DNA of 64,000 nt from the NCBI GenBank assembly GCA_030848705.1, contig CM061239.1, forward strand, positions 84,364,363-84,428,362, in the 5' to 3' direction. Within the stretch, counting starts at the first letter, position 1. Every line of letters begins with the position of its first letter. Under the pieces are notes generated by a model that saw nothing but the letters and a program-made list of their open reading frames with translations, had not been told where the DNA came from and did not search any database. The stretch is from Heracleum sosnowskyi. Its lineage: Eukaryota; Streptophyta; Magnoliopsida; Apiales; Apiaceae. Shown piece by piece: positions 23,275-34,007 of the stretch. The position numbers and the translations under genes were made by a program.

Positions 23275-26200
23275 TGTAACAGCCCCAGATCCGGGGTCGG
23301 GGATCCGGTCGTTACGGTCTCAATTCCCATCAATAATACTTGCACTTGAATCAAAACAATTAAACTACATGCTGTGACCCCACAATAACAACACCACTCA
23401 CACAACAAGTTATAGTTCCAGAGATGAAATTGGAATAAGTATCTAGTCATATGATCCACAAGTTATAAGTTATTACAAACCCAAAAGATTACAGAGCATT
23501 TAAAAGTTCTTGCCGTTGATTACATTAATCATAAGATACATAAGTCTGATACACAAAAGCTGAAGCTTAGAACACTAGTGGTTACTACCTCAGCTATGGC
23601 GGCTACGACATCAACGGGTAAATCTCTGACGACTGCTACCCGCTTTCGCGGGGTGTGACTGTTGCGGGCCATCTGCTCTAGCTGTTGTTGTGATATAAAT
23701 AAATAAAGCAAGGGTGAGCAATAGAGCCCACCAAAAATAACTTATAACAGATTACCAAAATATGACAATTCAAAGATATATTGCAGTCACATGTTATGCC
23801 TTCAACAGATAAGAAACTAGTATAGCGTAAAGGATGAAGTTACGAGGAAAATTAATGGGATATTTTCGTAACCCAAAGTCCACTTATGCATATATATCCT
23901 TAATCAGGTTTTACCAGAATCATAACCTATAGAATAAAAGATGAAGTTGCATGAATTTGTTGTCACTTCATTCCCAAACGCTTTTCGACCCCCTGCCAAC
24001 AAGTTTGGTTCTACACCCCAATACATGTTGCAGGAATATCCAAATTGGATGATGAACCAATACCGGAGTTGCTACCGCGCCCGCTGTGCCTAACCTTGCT
24101 ATGATCAGTAGCAGGTCGCACCGCTCAAATAGTTTTCTACATGTAGATGGAAGAATCACGACAGCCTGACATTGTCTACCGCCTTACAGTGACCTCCCGG
24201 CCAACGGTTGGGCCAATAAAAGTTGGATGGGTCCGCGCAACTAGACCACTTACACCACTCCTAGTTCAGATGAAATCCATGATTCTGAAACATAAGGATC
24301 GTCCTCCTTTCCCCAAGTGTAGCACTTGTTGATACGACTCCACTAAGTAGTTATATCTAGGTCGGAAAGGAAGATTCTCCAATATTTCCCAAGCTATTGC
24401 TTGTTAATGGACATCGATTTGTTCCATGAATTTACCCCTCGATCGTTGAGGTGGTAACACAATATTTAACTTGCAGCAACCAAATTGCTTTGAGAAAATA
24501 TCTGTCCCTTGACAGTTTTTGAACTGAGAGTTTAAAAAGAGTAGTAGTCACTTAAATCAGGTTTCCCATATTTTTGATAGTTGAGCGAGCATTTGAATCT
24601 TCTTTAAAAGACAGATTCAAATGGAAAAACAGTGTTTTGGGAACCTTTTTTTTTTGATTGGAAAACAATTAATAACCTTTATTAAACAAGTAAACCTCCG
24701 AATGAATATTCGAAAATAATATTTATCAAATAAACAAACCTCGAATGAATATTTAGAAATAATATTCATTAATAAATAATCCTCAAATGAATATTCGAAA
24801 GTAATACTCATTAATAAATAATCCTCAAATGAATATTCAAAAATAATATTCATTAAATAAATAAATAATCCTCAAATGAATATTCAAAAATAATATTCAT
24901 TGTATAAATAAATAATCCTCAAATGAATATTCAAAAATAATATTCATTGTATAAATAAATAATCCTCAAATGAATATTCAAAAATAATATTCATTGTATA
25001 AATAAATAATCCTCAAATGAATATTCGAAAATAATATTCATTATATAAATAAATAATCCTCAAATGAATATTTGAAAATAATATTCATTATATAAATAAA
25101 TAATCCTCAAATGAATATTCGAAAATAATATTCATTATATAAATAAATAATCCTCAAATGAATATTTGAAAATAATATTCATTATATAAATAAATAATCC
25201 TCAAATGAATATTAATGATATTTCTTAAGTCAATAATTAATCCTCGAATAACAGTTACCCGATATCTTATCGGAAATAACCTTTAACATATACCGAAATA
25301 TAATTATTTCTGATCTTAGAGAAAATCACCTGCCCTTATCCTAGGGCATTATATACAAGACTGGCTTATAACTGATATCCCATTTCTAGCTTATAAGCCC
25401 CACATCAATCATATCCTCAAGTATTGCTATATATAGCAATTCGAAAACAAGTATGCAATTTATATATATCGCAATCGCATATCATAATTGAAAACAGTTA
25501 TTATCACAACAACAGTAGTATAGGTTTAGAAAACTTGCCTGGTGGTGAGGTAGGGGTAGTGTGCCTCGAGTCAATCCGGCGATCTATACATAGTCAAAAG
25601 ATCCAAGGTTAATCACTTGAATACTTGCACGAAACTAAGTATGTACTTTACTTAAACCAAGACATGATTTCTAGTTAACTCCTTAAGAATCCTCTTGCGC
25701 ACGCTCGACTCGAACATTTTTATAAAATAGAGATTAAATCCTTTTAACACGAAATCTTTTCGAGAGTCCTCCTAAACATACCTAGCATGTTAACACAAAG
25801 TTTCACATTCTGATTGGTCACTTAAGGGGTTTGATCATTGCCTCAAAGTTGGCTAAGTGGTATAGCTCGGTTTCTCGAAACATCCTTAACTAAAATACTC
25901 GTTTCTCCTAAACCGTAATTCGGAATCACATGATCTTTATATCAAAACGAACCTTGAAACAATACCTACACAATACTAGGCAGTGGTGACTCTGGACAGA
26001 AGTCTTTATGTCCGAACATCACAGACACAACAGAGCTAGGGAAAATCGGGCATTATAACGGCTATGTTTTAACGATTCCAAAGTTTAATCATAAACTTAC
26101 AAGACCAATCCAAACCAAATCACCAAGTCAAATCCTCAACATCATTACTAATCCATAATCATCACAAATCAGTCAAAACCAACATCTACTTGCTTATCAT

Positions 26201-27636
26201 TAAAACAACATCAAACTTTCATCAAACCTCCGTTAAAACCACTCAATCATCCTTATGATTATACTAACTAAACCATACTTAAAACTAACCATATAAATCA
26301 AATTTATAAACAAGGGTTCAAGAGTTATACCTTCCTTGGAGTGTGTATAAGCCTAATAATCCTTGTATAGCCCTTATATAACCTTAAGGTAGCTTGAATC
26401 AACAAAAGAAATCAAGAAACCAAAGTTAGTTCTTGAAAATCACTATTCATGTTCATCTTTTACCTAGGATTTGAGCATGATACCCTCCATGGATGATGCT
26501 AAGATTAAGAGATTACCTTGGTTTAGGGATTAGGAAGCTTTTGAATCCAAGAACATGAATTATGGATGCTTGGAAATTGGTCTTGAAATCTTGAAGTTTT
26601 GGCCGAAAGTTGCTTGGTTCTTCCAAGTGATTTCTTTGATTTTCTTTTTGTTTAATTACTTAAGATATTTGTGGTATTTTAATGGTCAAATTGGTGAGTC
26701 ATAGTCCTTGGCTTCTTCTTCTTTCGACACTTGTCGCACATGCAACGGTTCTGTTAAAGTAGCTTTACTGGTTTGCTTTATTGGTTTGTTTCCTTTCACA
26801 TGGATGATCCAAATGTTGCATTCCTCGACTTAATCTTGTTACATGTTACTTCCATGTCTGTATTTAATCTCGTAAGTGTTTCGTCTCCGTTTAATCGCGT
26901 AAAAAGTTCGCAGGGTTTCTTAAGTGTTCTATCGAAGTAGTTTATCGTAATCGTTCTTAATATCTCTAATTCTTTCATTAAATCCATATCCATGGAATTG
27001 ATAATTTAAATTCTTAATTATTCTCAAATAATAATTAATCCGTCCGTTAATGGTGAAATTTCGGAGAAAACGGAAATGCTATTTTTCCGATTCTGACAGC
27101 TTTTGCATTCCTTTATTTTCATCGTAGATCACTAATACGGCTTTGAAAGTTCATCATATCGACCCGTATATAGGGTGGTCTGGAAAACTTTTAAACGACA
27201 AAATTTACTATTCATCAAAAGTTACTATTCATCAGAAGTTACTATTCATCAGTGGTTTTTCTATAATCCTTTGGATCAATATTCGTTCCAATATTCCTGG
27301 TTTACTTCTCTTTACTCTTTGCACTTAGAAAACGTTCTAGTGCTTTCTCGGGCATACGCTATCTTGTTTACGGAGTTGTCGGATGCATTCCAGATATTGA
27401 TTTGGATGACATAAAAATACTTTTTTTCCCTGGAGTATTGTATTCTTACCTTCCAGATTGATTGTTCTTATTTACATGATCAGTCCCTTCTTATTATTCT
27501 CAAAATGTTTGAAAACTGACATCCATATTCATTTCATACTTAATTCTCCAAAAACCATTACCACCATCCACATATATATATATACATCATCATACAATAA
27601 AAGTTTTAATTCTACCCAAAAATCTGGGGTTTTACA
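23275..27636 (-). repeat. Element G 3' LTR, 4362 bp
   Basis: Minus-strand start TGTAAAACCCCAG, end CTGGGGCTGTTACA. It contains the tandem array at about 24690-25222. The short ATG exon described for the extra ORF is also present here (about 23589-23672) but without its downstream acceptor. Confidence 0.93.
24690..25222 (+). repeat. 47-bp tandem array inside the G LTR (about 11 copies)
   Basis: Units have the form AATCCTCAAATGAATATTC ... AATAATATTCATT ... ATAAATAAAT, with a regular 47-bp period in the centre and shorter, more diverged units at the left edge. Each unit contains inverted GAATATT / AATATTC halves able to fold. The second copy is at about 35025-35557 in the other LTR. No coding role. 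Confidence 0.9.
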
Positions 27637-27650
27637 GTCTCTCCTCCTTA
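27637..27650 (-). other. Element G polypurine tract
   Basis: Minus-strand TAAGGAGGAGAGAC immediately precedes the 3' LTR start TGTAAAACC. Confidence 0.8.
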
Positions 27651-27669
27651 AAAGGATTCCGTCCCGGAA

Positions 27670-30600
27670 TCACTCTGAAAATAAATGGGGATGTCTTTCT
27701 AGCATCTCGCTCTCTAGCTCCCAAGTCGATTCTTCCACATTATGGTTCTGCCACAAAACTCTGACTAGCTTGATGATCTTGTTTCGGAGCACTTGTTCCT
27801 TTTGATCTATGATTTCCACTGGTTGCTCCACATAGGTTAGGTCTGGCTGCATGTCTACTTGTTCGTATTCCACTATGTGCTTAGCATCCGGGTTGTACTT
27901 CCTCAGCATTGAAACATGAAACACATTGTGCACTTGTTGCAGGTTTGGGGGTAATGCTAGCTCATATGCTAAGTTTCCAATACGTCTTAAGATCTCAAAT
28001 GGTCCAATATATCTAGGACTCAACTTTCCTTTCTTTCCAAACCTCATCAAACCTTTCCAAGGAGATACCTTTAAGAAAACTAGGTCTCCCACTTCATATT
28101 CCTTGTCCTTCCGGGCCAAATCAGCATACTTCTTTTGTCTATCTTGGGCTGCTACCAGCCGTCCTTTGATTAGTTCTACTATGTCCTTAGTCCGTTGGAC
28201 CACTTCGGGTCCAAGCATCTTTCGCTCCCCAACTTCATCCCAATACAAGGGAGATCGACATCTTCTTCCATAAAGGGCCTCATAAGGCGGCATTCCTATA
28301 CTCGAATGAAAACTATTGTTGTAGGAAAACTCAATCAGTGGTAGGTGATCATCCCAATTTCCTTTAAAGTCTATAGCACAGACCCTTAACATATCCTCTA
28401 GTGTTTGGATGGTCCTTTCACTTTGTCCGTCTGTTTGGGGGTGATAGGCAGTACTCATGTTCAGCCGGGTTCCTACACATTCCTGGAAGCTCCTCCAGAA
28501 TCTGGAGTTAAATCTGGGATCTCGGTCAGATACTATGGCGACTGGGACTCCGTGCCGCGCCACTATCTCTTTCAAGTAGATATCCACTAATCGGTCGACA
28601 GTGTACCTTTCGTTGATCGGAAGAAAGTGGGCTGACTTCGTTAATCGGTCTATGATTACCCATATGGCATCGTGATTGGCCTTGGTCCTTGGTAAACCCA
28701 CTACGAAATCCATGGCTAGATGTTCCCATTTCCATTCGGGAATCTCTAAGGGTCGTAAAAGTCCACTGGGCCTTTGGTGTTCCGCTTTTACTCGTTGGCA
28801 GGTCAAGCATCTGCTTACCCACTCTGCTACGTCCTTTTTCATGTTAGGCCACCAGTAGTATTCTTTCAAATCTCCATACATCTTGGTGCTTCCTGGGTGG
28901 ATTGAATACCTAGAACTGTGACTCTCGTGTAAAATTTCGTCTTTCAGCTCCCGAACATTCGGAACCCAAATTCGGTAAGTATACCTCCTTATTCCTTTAT
29001 CATCCTCGACAGTGTGGATCTCCTCTCCGGTCATTGACTGCCTGTCTTCACTTATCATCCTCTCCTGACACCTTCTTATCTTTTCTAACAACTCTGGCTG
29101 CAAGGAAATCTCAAACAGCTTTTCGGTACCGCCTCCGGTCACCTTCACTTCTATTTCCATATTTTCAAATTCTCTGATCAGTTCTTCTGATGTCATTATC
29201 ATCTTGAGTCTCTCTTTCCTACTAAGGGCGTCAGCCACCACATTGGCTTTCCCTGGGTGATACAGAATTTCACAGTCATAATCCTTGATCAGCTCTAACC
29301 ATCTTCTCTGGCGCATGTTGAGCTCCTTCTGGGTAAAAATGTACTTGAGGCTCTTATGGTCAGTGTAAATCTCGCACTTCTCTCCATACAAGTAGTGCCT
29401 CCAAATCTTTAAAGCGAAAACTACTGCCGCTAGTTCTAGATCATGAGTAGGATATCGAACCTCATATTCCTTCAGTTGCCTTGACGCATATGCGATTACC
29501 TTACCGTGCTGCATCAGCACGCACCCTAATCCCTTATGCGAAGCATCACTGTAAATCACAAAATCTCCTTTTCCATCTGGTAATGCCAACACAGGGGCAG
29601 TCACCAACCTCTTCTTTAACTCTTGGAAACTACTCTCGCACTTTTCCGTCCATTCAAACTTCTCAGTTTTTCGGGTAAGTCGGGTTAACGGGGCTGCGAT
29701 CTTCGCAAAATCCTTAACGAATCTTCTGTAATACCCTGCTAACCCTATGAAACTTCTCACCTCTGTTGGTGTGGTTGGTCGTTCCCAATTTGAAACTGCC
29801 TCTATCTTGGAGGGGTCAACCAACACTCCCTCCTTATTGATCACATGTCCTAAAAACTGAACCTCATTTCGCCAGAATTCACACTTTGCGAATTTGGCAT
29901 ACAATTGTTCCTTCCTGAGTATTTCTAGAGTTATCCTCAAATGTTCTGCGTGTTCTGCCTCTGTCTTTGAGTAGATAAGAATATCATCTATGAAAACTAT
30001 AACAAACTCGTCCAAATACTTCTTGAACACCCTATTCATTAAATCCATGAAAGCTGCTGGGGCATTGGTCAATCCAAACGACATCACTAAAAACTCATAA
30101 TGTCCATATCTAGTACGGAACGCAGTCTTCGGAATATCTTCGGGTTTAATCTTTAATTGGTGATATCCGGTCCTCAGGTCAATCTTAGAGAAGTACACAG
30201 CATCCTTTAGCTGGTCAAACAAATCGTCTATTCTGGGTAATGGGTACTTATTCTTTATAGTTAGCTTGTTCAACTCTCGGTAGTCGATGCATAACCTCAT
30301 GCTCCCATCTTTCTTCTTAACAAACAACACTGGTGCCCCCCACGGTGACACACTGGGTCTTATCATACCCTTATCCAACAGTTCCTTTAACTGGGTAGCT
30401 AACTCTTTCATTTCTACTGGAGCTAACCGGTACGGGGCCTTCGAAACTGGCGCCGTCCCCGGGGCTAATTCGATAGCAAACTCAATTACCCTATCGGGTG
30501 GTAGTCCTGGGAGATCCTGTGGAAACACCTCTTCGAACTCATTGACTACTGGAATGTCCTGTAACCTAGGTACCTCTCTCTGGGTGTCTACCACATAAGC

Positions 30601-32373
30601 TAAGTAAGCCTCGTTTCCTTTCCGTAACAATCTTTTGGTCTGCGCCATGGTTAGAAACTTCTGTGTCTGTTTCATCCCCCTAAACACTATTTTCTTCTTT
30701 CCTGGGGTATTCAATCTAACCTTCTTCCCTTTACAATCTATCTGCACGTTATTGCGAGACAACCAATCCATCCCCAAAATGACATCAAATTCTCCTAGTT
30801 TAAAAGGAATCAAATCCACACAAAAAGACTGTTCCCCTATTTCCAATTTGCAGTTGGGGTGAATCTGATTAACTAGGACTATGTCGTGGTTAGCTATTTC
30901 TACTTGTAGGGAATCCTTTAATGGTTGGGCCTTAAGTTTCAATTTATGCGCAAAATCCCTCGATATAAACGATTTAGTCGCTCCAGAATCAAATAAAACA
31001 TTTGCGCTAGCTGAATTTAGAGAAAAGGTACCTGCTATCACATCCGTGTTCCTCACGGCATCCTGCACTGTCATGTTGAAAGTCCTAGCAGTTGGTGGTT
31101 TGTTGGAGGCAGCTTTGCTCGCCCCCGAAGCTGCGGGTCGGTTCTTGGGGCAATCCTTCCTCATGTGACCTTGACGTCCACAGTGGAAACAAGTGAGGTT
31201 TGTGCTGACGAAAGGGTTAGTCGTGGTACAATTCTGAGCATAATGGCCCCCTCGTCCACACTTAAAACAGGTTATCTGTTTCTGGTTGCACACACCTAGA
31301 TGTTTCCTTCCACAGGTTGTACATACTGGTAATGGAGGTCGAGATTGGTAGGAGCGGGACACTACTGATGGGTTGCCGCCCTGGTTCACACTTGAGTTTA
31401 CGGTTCGCTTGAAACCCGTATTCCTCTCAGGTAGGGAGACTGCTCCGCGGTTAAACCTATTTTGGGGGTTTCCTCCTGAAAAACCTCCACCCATACTTGC
31501 ATGTTTTCGTTTTATTCCCCCTTTCTCTCTTTCCTTAAGCATCTGATCACTCCCTGCTTCCACAATCGAAGCCTTTTGCACCAATGTGGCGTAGTCTGTA
31601 ATCTCTAGGATCGCCACGCGATTCTGAATCCACTGCTTCAATCCCTGTTGAAACCTATTAGCTTTCTTCTCTTCGGTATCTACAAACTCTGGCACAAACC
31701 TTGATAGCTCGGTAAATTTTGCCTCATACTCAGCCACTGTCAGGTTATTCTGCTTTAGCTCCAAAAACTTAAGCTCCATCTGAGTCTTCATAAACCTTGG
31801 GAAATACTTTTCTAGAAACAATTGCTTGAACCTTTCCCAAGTCACGATAACATCCGTCTCCATGTTCTTTTTGGCCTCCCACCAATAGTTGGCCTTTCCT
31901 TTCAGTAGGTAAGTGGCAAAAACGGTCTTCTGCGCCTCTTCAATGCTTAAAATCTCAAAGGACTTTTCCATTTCCTTTATCCAGGCTCTTGCCTCTACTG
32001 GGTCAGCCGACCCTTGGAATTCTGGGGGCTTGAGTGACTTAAATGCCCTGAACGAGTTCGCTATGGTATTGTTGTTTCCTTGGAGTGGTTGGGGATAACG
32101 GTCCAAATTTTGCCTCAGTAGATTCATGAACTGACCCATGGGATCTCCACCCTGGTCCTCTATTCTTTGTTCCTCTTCAACTTCCTCTTCTTCATTCTCA
32201 ACGTCTGCGGTGAAAAAGGATTCCTCAGCCTCCCCATACTGGGAGTCGTCCTGTTCATTATAATCCTCATCCATTTCTTCATTATACTCAGGGTCTTCCC
32301 TATTTTGATTATGGCTTTCTTGATCTTCAGATTCAGGGGGATTAGCCCTAGTTCCCACTCTTCGTGGAGGCAT
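27670..32373 (-). CDS. Element G Gag-Pol polyprotein with chromodomain, 1567 aa, intact
   Basis: The start is taken at ATG 32373 (M-P-P-R-R, the usual chromovirus opening); the frame extends upstream only from a TTG. An acidic N-terminus (20-75) is followed by the gag domain (about 110-270) and two zinc knuckles, CFKCGRGGHYAQNC (369-382) and CFHCGRQGHMRKDC (395-408). Next are an aspartic protease with D-S-G-A (462-465), RT with LCIDYREL (694) and F-I-D-D (794-797), and RNase H (D942; TDHKS at 1004). Integrase has an HHCC zinc finger (about 1149-1192) and catalytic D1222, D1283, E1319. A chromodomain follows at about 1518-1563 (V-R-V-L-W, E-E-S-T-W-E). Every catalytic motif I looked for is present and no stop interrupts the frame. 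The chromodomain is expected to steer insertion to modified chromatin. Confidence 0.95.
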   Translation of the reverse strand: MPPRRVGTRANPPESEDQESHNQNREDPEYNEEMDEDYNEQDDSQYGEAEESFFTADVENEEEEVEEEQRIEDQGGDPMGQFMNLLRQNLDRYPQPLQGNNNTIANSFRAFKSLKPPEFQGSADPVEARAWIKEMEKSFEILSIEEAQKTVFATYLLKGKANYWWEAKKNMETDVIVTWERFKQLFLEKYFPRFMKTQMELKFLELKQNNLTVAEYEAKFTELSRFVPEFVDTEEKKANRFQQGLKQWIQNRVAILEITDYATLVQKASIVEAGSDQMLKEREKGGIKRKHASMGGGFSGGNPQNRFNRGAVSLPERNTGFKRTVNSSVNQGGNPSVVSRSYQSRPPLPVCTTCGRKHLGVCNQKQITCFKCGRGGHYAQNCTTTNPFVSTNLTCFHCGRQGHMRKDCPKNRPAASGASKAASNKPPTARTFNMTVQDAVRNTDVIAGTFSLNSASANVLFDSGATKSFISRDFAHKLKLKAQPLKDSLQVEIANHDIVLVNQIHPNCKLEIGEQSFCVDLIPFKLGEFDVILGMDWLSRNNVQIDCKGKKVRLNTPGKKKIVFRGMKQTQKFLTMAQTKRLLRKGNEAYLAYVVDTQREVPRLQDIPVVNEFEEVFPQDLPGLPPDRVIEFAIELAPGTAPVSKAPYRLAPVEMKELATQLKELLDKGMIRPSVSPWGAPVLFVKKKDGSMRLCIDYRELNKLTIKNKYPLPRIDDLFDQLKDAVYFSKIDLRTGYHQLKIKPEDIPKTAFRTRYGHYEFLVMSFGLTNAPAAFMDLMNRVFKKYLDEFVIVFIDDILIYSKTEAEHAEHLRITLEILRKEQLYAKFAKCEFWRNEVQFLGHVINKEGVLVDPSKIEAVSNWERPTTPTEVRSFIGLAGYYRRFVKDFAKIAAPLTRLTRKTEKFEWTEKCESSFQELKKRLVTAPVLALPDGKGDFVIYSDASHKGLGCVLMQHGKVIAYASRQLKEYEVRYPTHDLELAAVVFALKIWRHYLYGEKCEIYTDHKSLKYIFTQKELNMRQRRWLELIKDYDCEILYHPGKANVVADALSRKERLKMIMTSEELIREFENMEIEVKVTGGGTEKLFEISLQPELLEKIRRCQERMISEDRQSMTGEEIHTVEDDKGIRRYTYRIWVPNVRELKDEILHESHSSRYSIHPGSTKMYGDLKEYYWWPNMKKDVAEWVSRCLTCQRVKAEHQRPSGLLRPLEIPEWKWEHLAMDFVVGLPRTKANHDAIWVIIDRLTKSAHFLPINERYTVDRLVDIYLKEIVARHGVPVAIVSDRDPRFNSRFWRSFQECVGTRLNMSTAYHPQTDGQSERTIQTLEDMLRVCAIDFKGNWDDHLPLIEFSYNNSFHSSIGMPPYEALYGRRCRSPLYWDEVGERKMLGPEVVQRTKDIVELIKGRLVAAQDRQKKYADLARKDKEYEVGDLVFLKVSPWKGLMRFGKKGKLSPRYIGPFEILRRIGNLAYELALPPNLQQVHNVFHVSMLRKYNPDAKHIVEYEQVDMQPDLTYVEQPVEIIDQKEQVLRNKIIKLVRVLWQNHNVEESTWELESEMLERHPHLFSE

Positions 32374-32773
32374 CCTACTGAAATTTGGAAAATTCACATT
32401 AGGCTCATCTTCTGGGTTACAAACACAGTCGTTACATAATTGGAAGTAGACTTCCACAGTTCTATATTTTATCGCAATTCTATCATATGGTGCAGACAAT
32501 AGTATAGTAAACTTGTGATCGAGTCATAACAGGACTGGATTCAACTGAAAGGAAACAAATATATACATAGTACTGAAGATACAAAGTCTGGGTCAACATC
32601 AACAGTTTGTAAGTACAACTGTTCTACCAACATCTAGTCAAAAGTGAAATACATGGTCTATCCTTCTAGTCAGAAAGGGATAACATATACAATGGAACAA
32701 TCCCACCAAAAATCGGCACTACTATGTCCGTACGTGACTAGAAGACTAGACTACCATATCACTAACTCTGAAA

Positions 32774-34007
32774 TCAGCCACTGGTGCGGCGCCATGCCCT
32801 CACCCTCGCCATGGCTATGCGAAAGATCTCCTCAGCATCAACCCTAGATATCCTGCCATTGCCATCAGTAGGCAAAGCTCGAATCCTCATCCGTGCCCTC
32901 AACTCAATGCGAGTCATCGCCCTCCGGGCAACCCGAGGGGGCACAGACCTCCCGCCGCCCTGGCGTACCATCCTGGCATCCCTCTCTACTGCTAGCTGCA
33001 TCCGGGACTCTGCTAGTCTAGCCTCAGCTACCACCAAATCTGTCTGAACTCTGCTCACGGTCCAGTTGTGCACACACACTGGTATCCCCTCTATCGGAAC
33101 ATGGGGTGGGGTAACCGGCTCGGCTGGTGGTGCAGCCTCTGCCTGCTGTGGCTCAGGGGTAGGCTCCTCATGATCATCATGGTAAGGGCTCAAGGGCAGT
33201 GGTGGAGGGGTAGGGGCTCTCTCAGTAGGAAGTGGAGGCTGGTCCTCAGCATCCCCTTCCACATCCTCAGTATCCGCTAGGGTCTGATCCTCCTCTGGAT
33301 CCTCATCATCAGAATCCTCGATATCCTCGGTATCCGCATCTATCTGGACCTCCTCCGGGTCCTCCTCAATATCCTCATAGTATGGATCTGAAGTCCTAAG
33401 CAAGTCCTCGTCGTGCTGTCTCTCATAAGCCTCAGGGTCAGAGATATAGCTCACCTACACAATAACGAACTATGTTACTATCATGATATTAAAGTTCCCA
33501 TAAGGGTTTTAGTCGAACTTGGCAAGAGTTCTTATTATCTTAGTGAATTTATTATTGTAACGCTGCCTCATCTCTGGGGTTTATAACTCTAACGCTCTGA
33601 TACCATTTCTGTAACAGCCCCAGATCCGGGGTCGGGGATCCGGTCGTTACGGTCTCAATTCCCATCAATAATACTTGCACTTGAATCAAAACAATTAAAC
33701 TACATGCTGTGACCCCACAATAACAACACCACTCACACAACAAGTTATAGTTCCAGAGATGAAATTGGAATAAGTATCTAGTCATATGATCCACAAGTTA
33801 TAAGTTATTACAAACCCAAAAGATTACAGAGCATTTAAAAGTTCTTGCCGTTGATTACATTAATCATAAGATACATAAGTCTGATACACAAAAGCTGAAG
33901 CTTAGAACACTAGTGGTTACTACCTCAGCTATGGCGGCTACGACATCAACGGGTAAATCTCTGACGACTGCTACCCGCTTTCGCGGGGTGTGACTGTTGC
34001 GGGCCAT
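32774..34007 (-). CDS. Element G extra ORF upstream of gag, probably spliced with its first exon in the LTR
   Basis: The 226-codon frame 33454-32774 has no ATG near its start: a TAG lies immediately upstream and the first codon is GTG. That junction reads TTATTGTGTAG|GTGAGC, an acceptor-like site. In the 5' LTR a frame with ATG at 34005-34007 (M-A-R-N-S-H-T-P) runs 28 codons to a good donor, GAG|GTAGTAAC, at 33924/33923. Joining 34007-33924 to 33454-32774 is phase 0 and gives 254 aa. The 469-bp intron would contain the LTR end and the PBS. The product has a basic N-terminus, a long Asp/Glu-rich segment, a Pro-rich segment and an Arg-rich C-terminus. I do not recognise it. The splicing is inference from sites and phase; the ORF itself is seen. 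About 400 bp without a gene separate it from gag. Confidence 0.55.
33594..33605 (-). other. Element G primer-binding site (tRNA-iMet)
   Basis: TGGTATCAGAGC on the minus strand starts 4 nt inside the 5' LTR and matches the 3' end of plant initiator tRNA-Met. Confidence 0.85.

Noticed and set aside
24617..24853. 78-codon ORF in the G LTR tandem array
   Set aside because: Translation of the tandem repeat itself; no start context and no domain.
28405..32439. Several plus-strand ORFs of 60-115 codons opposite G gag-pol
   Set aside because: Shadows of the intact 1567-codon minus-strand polyprotein.
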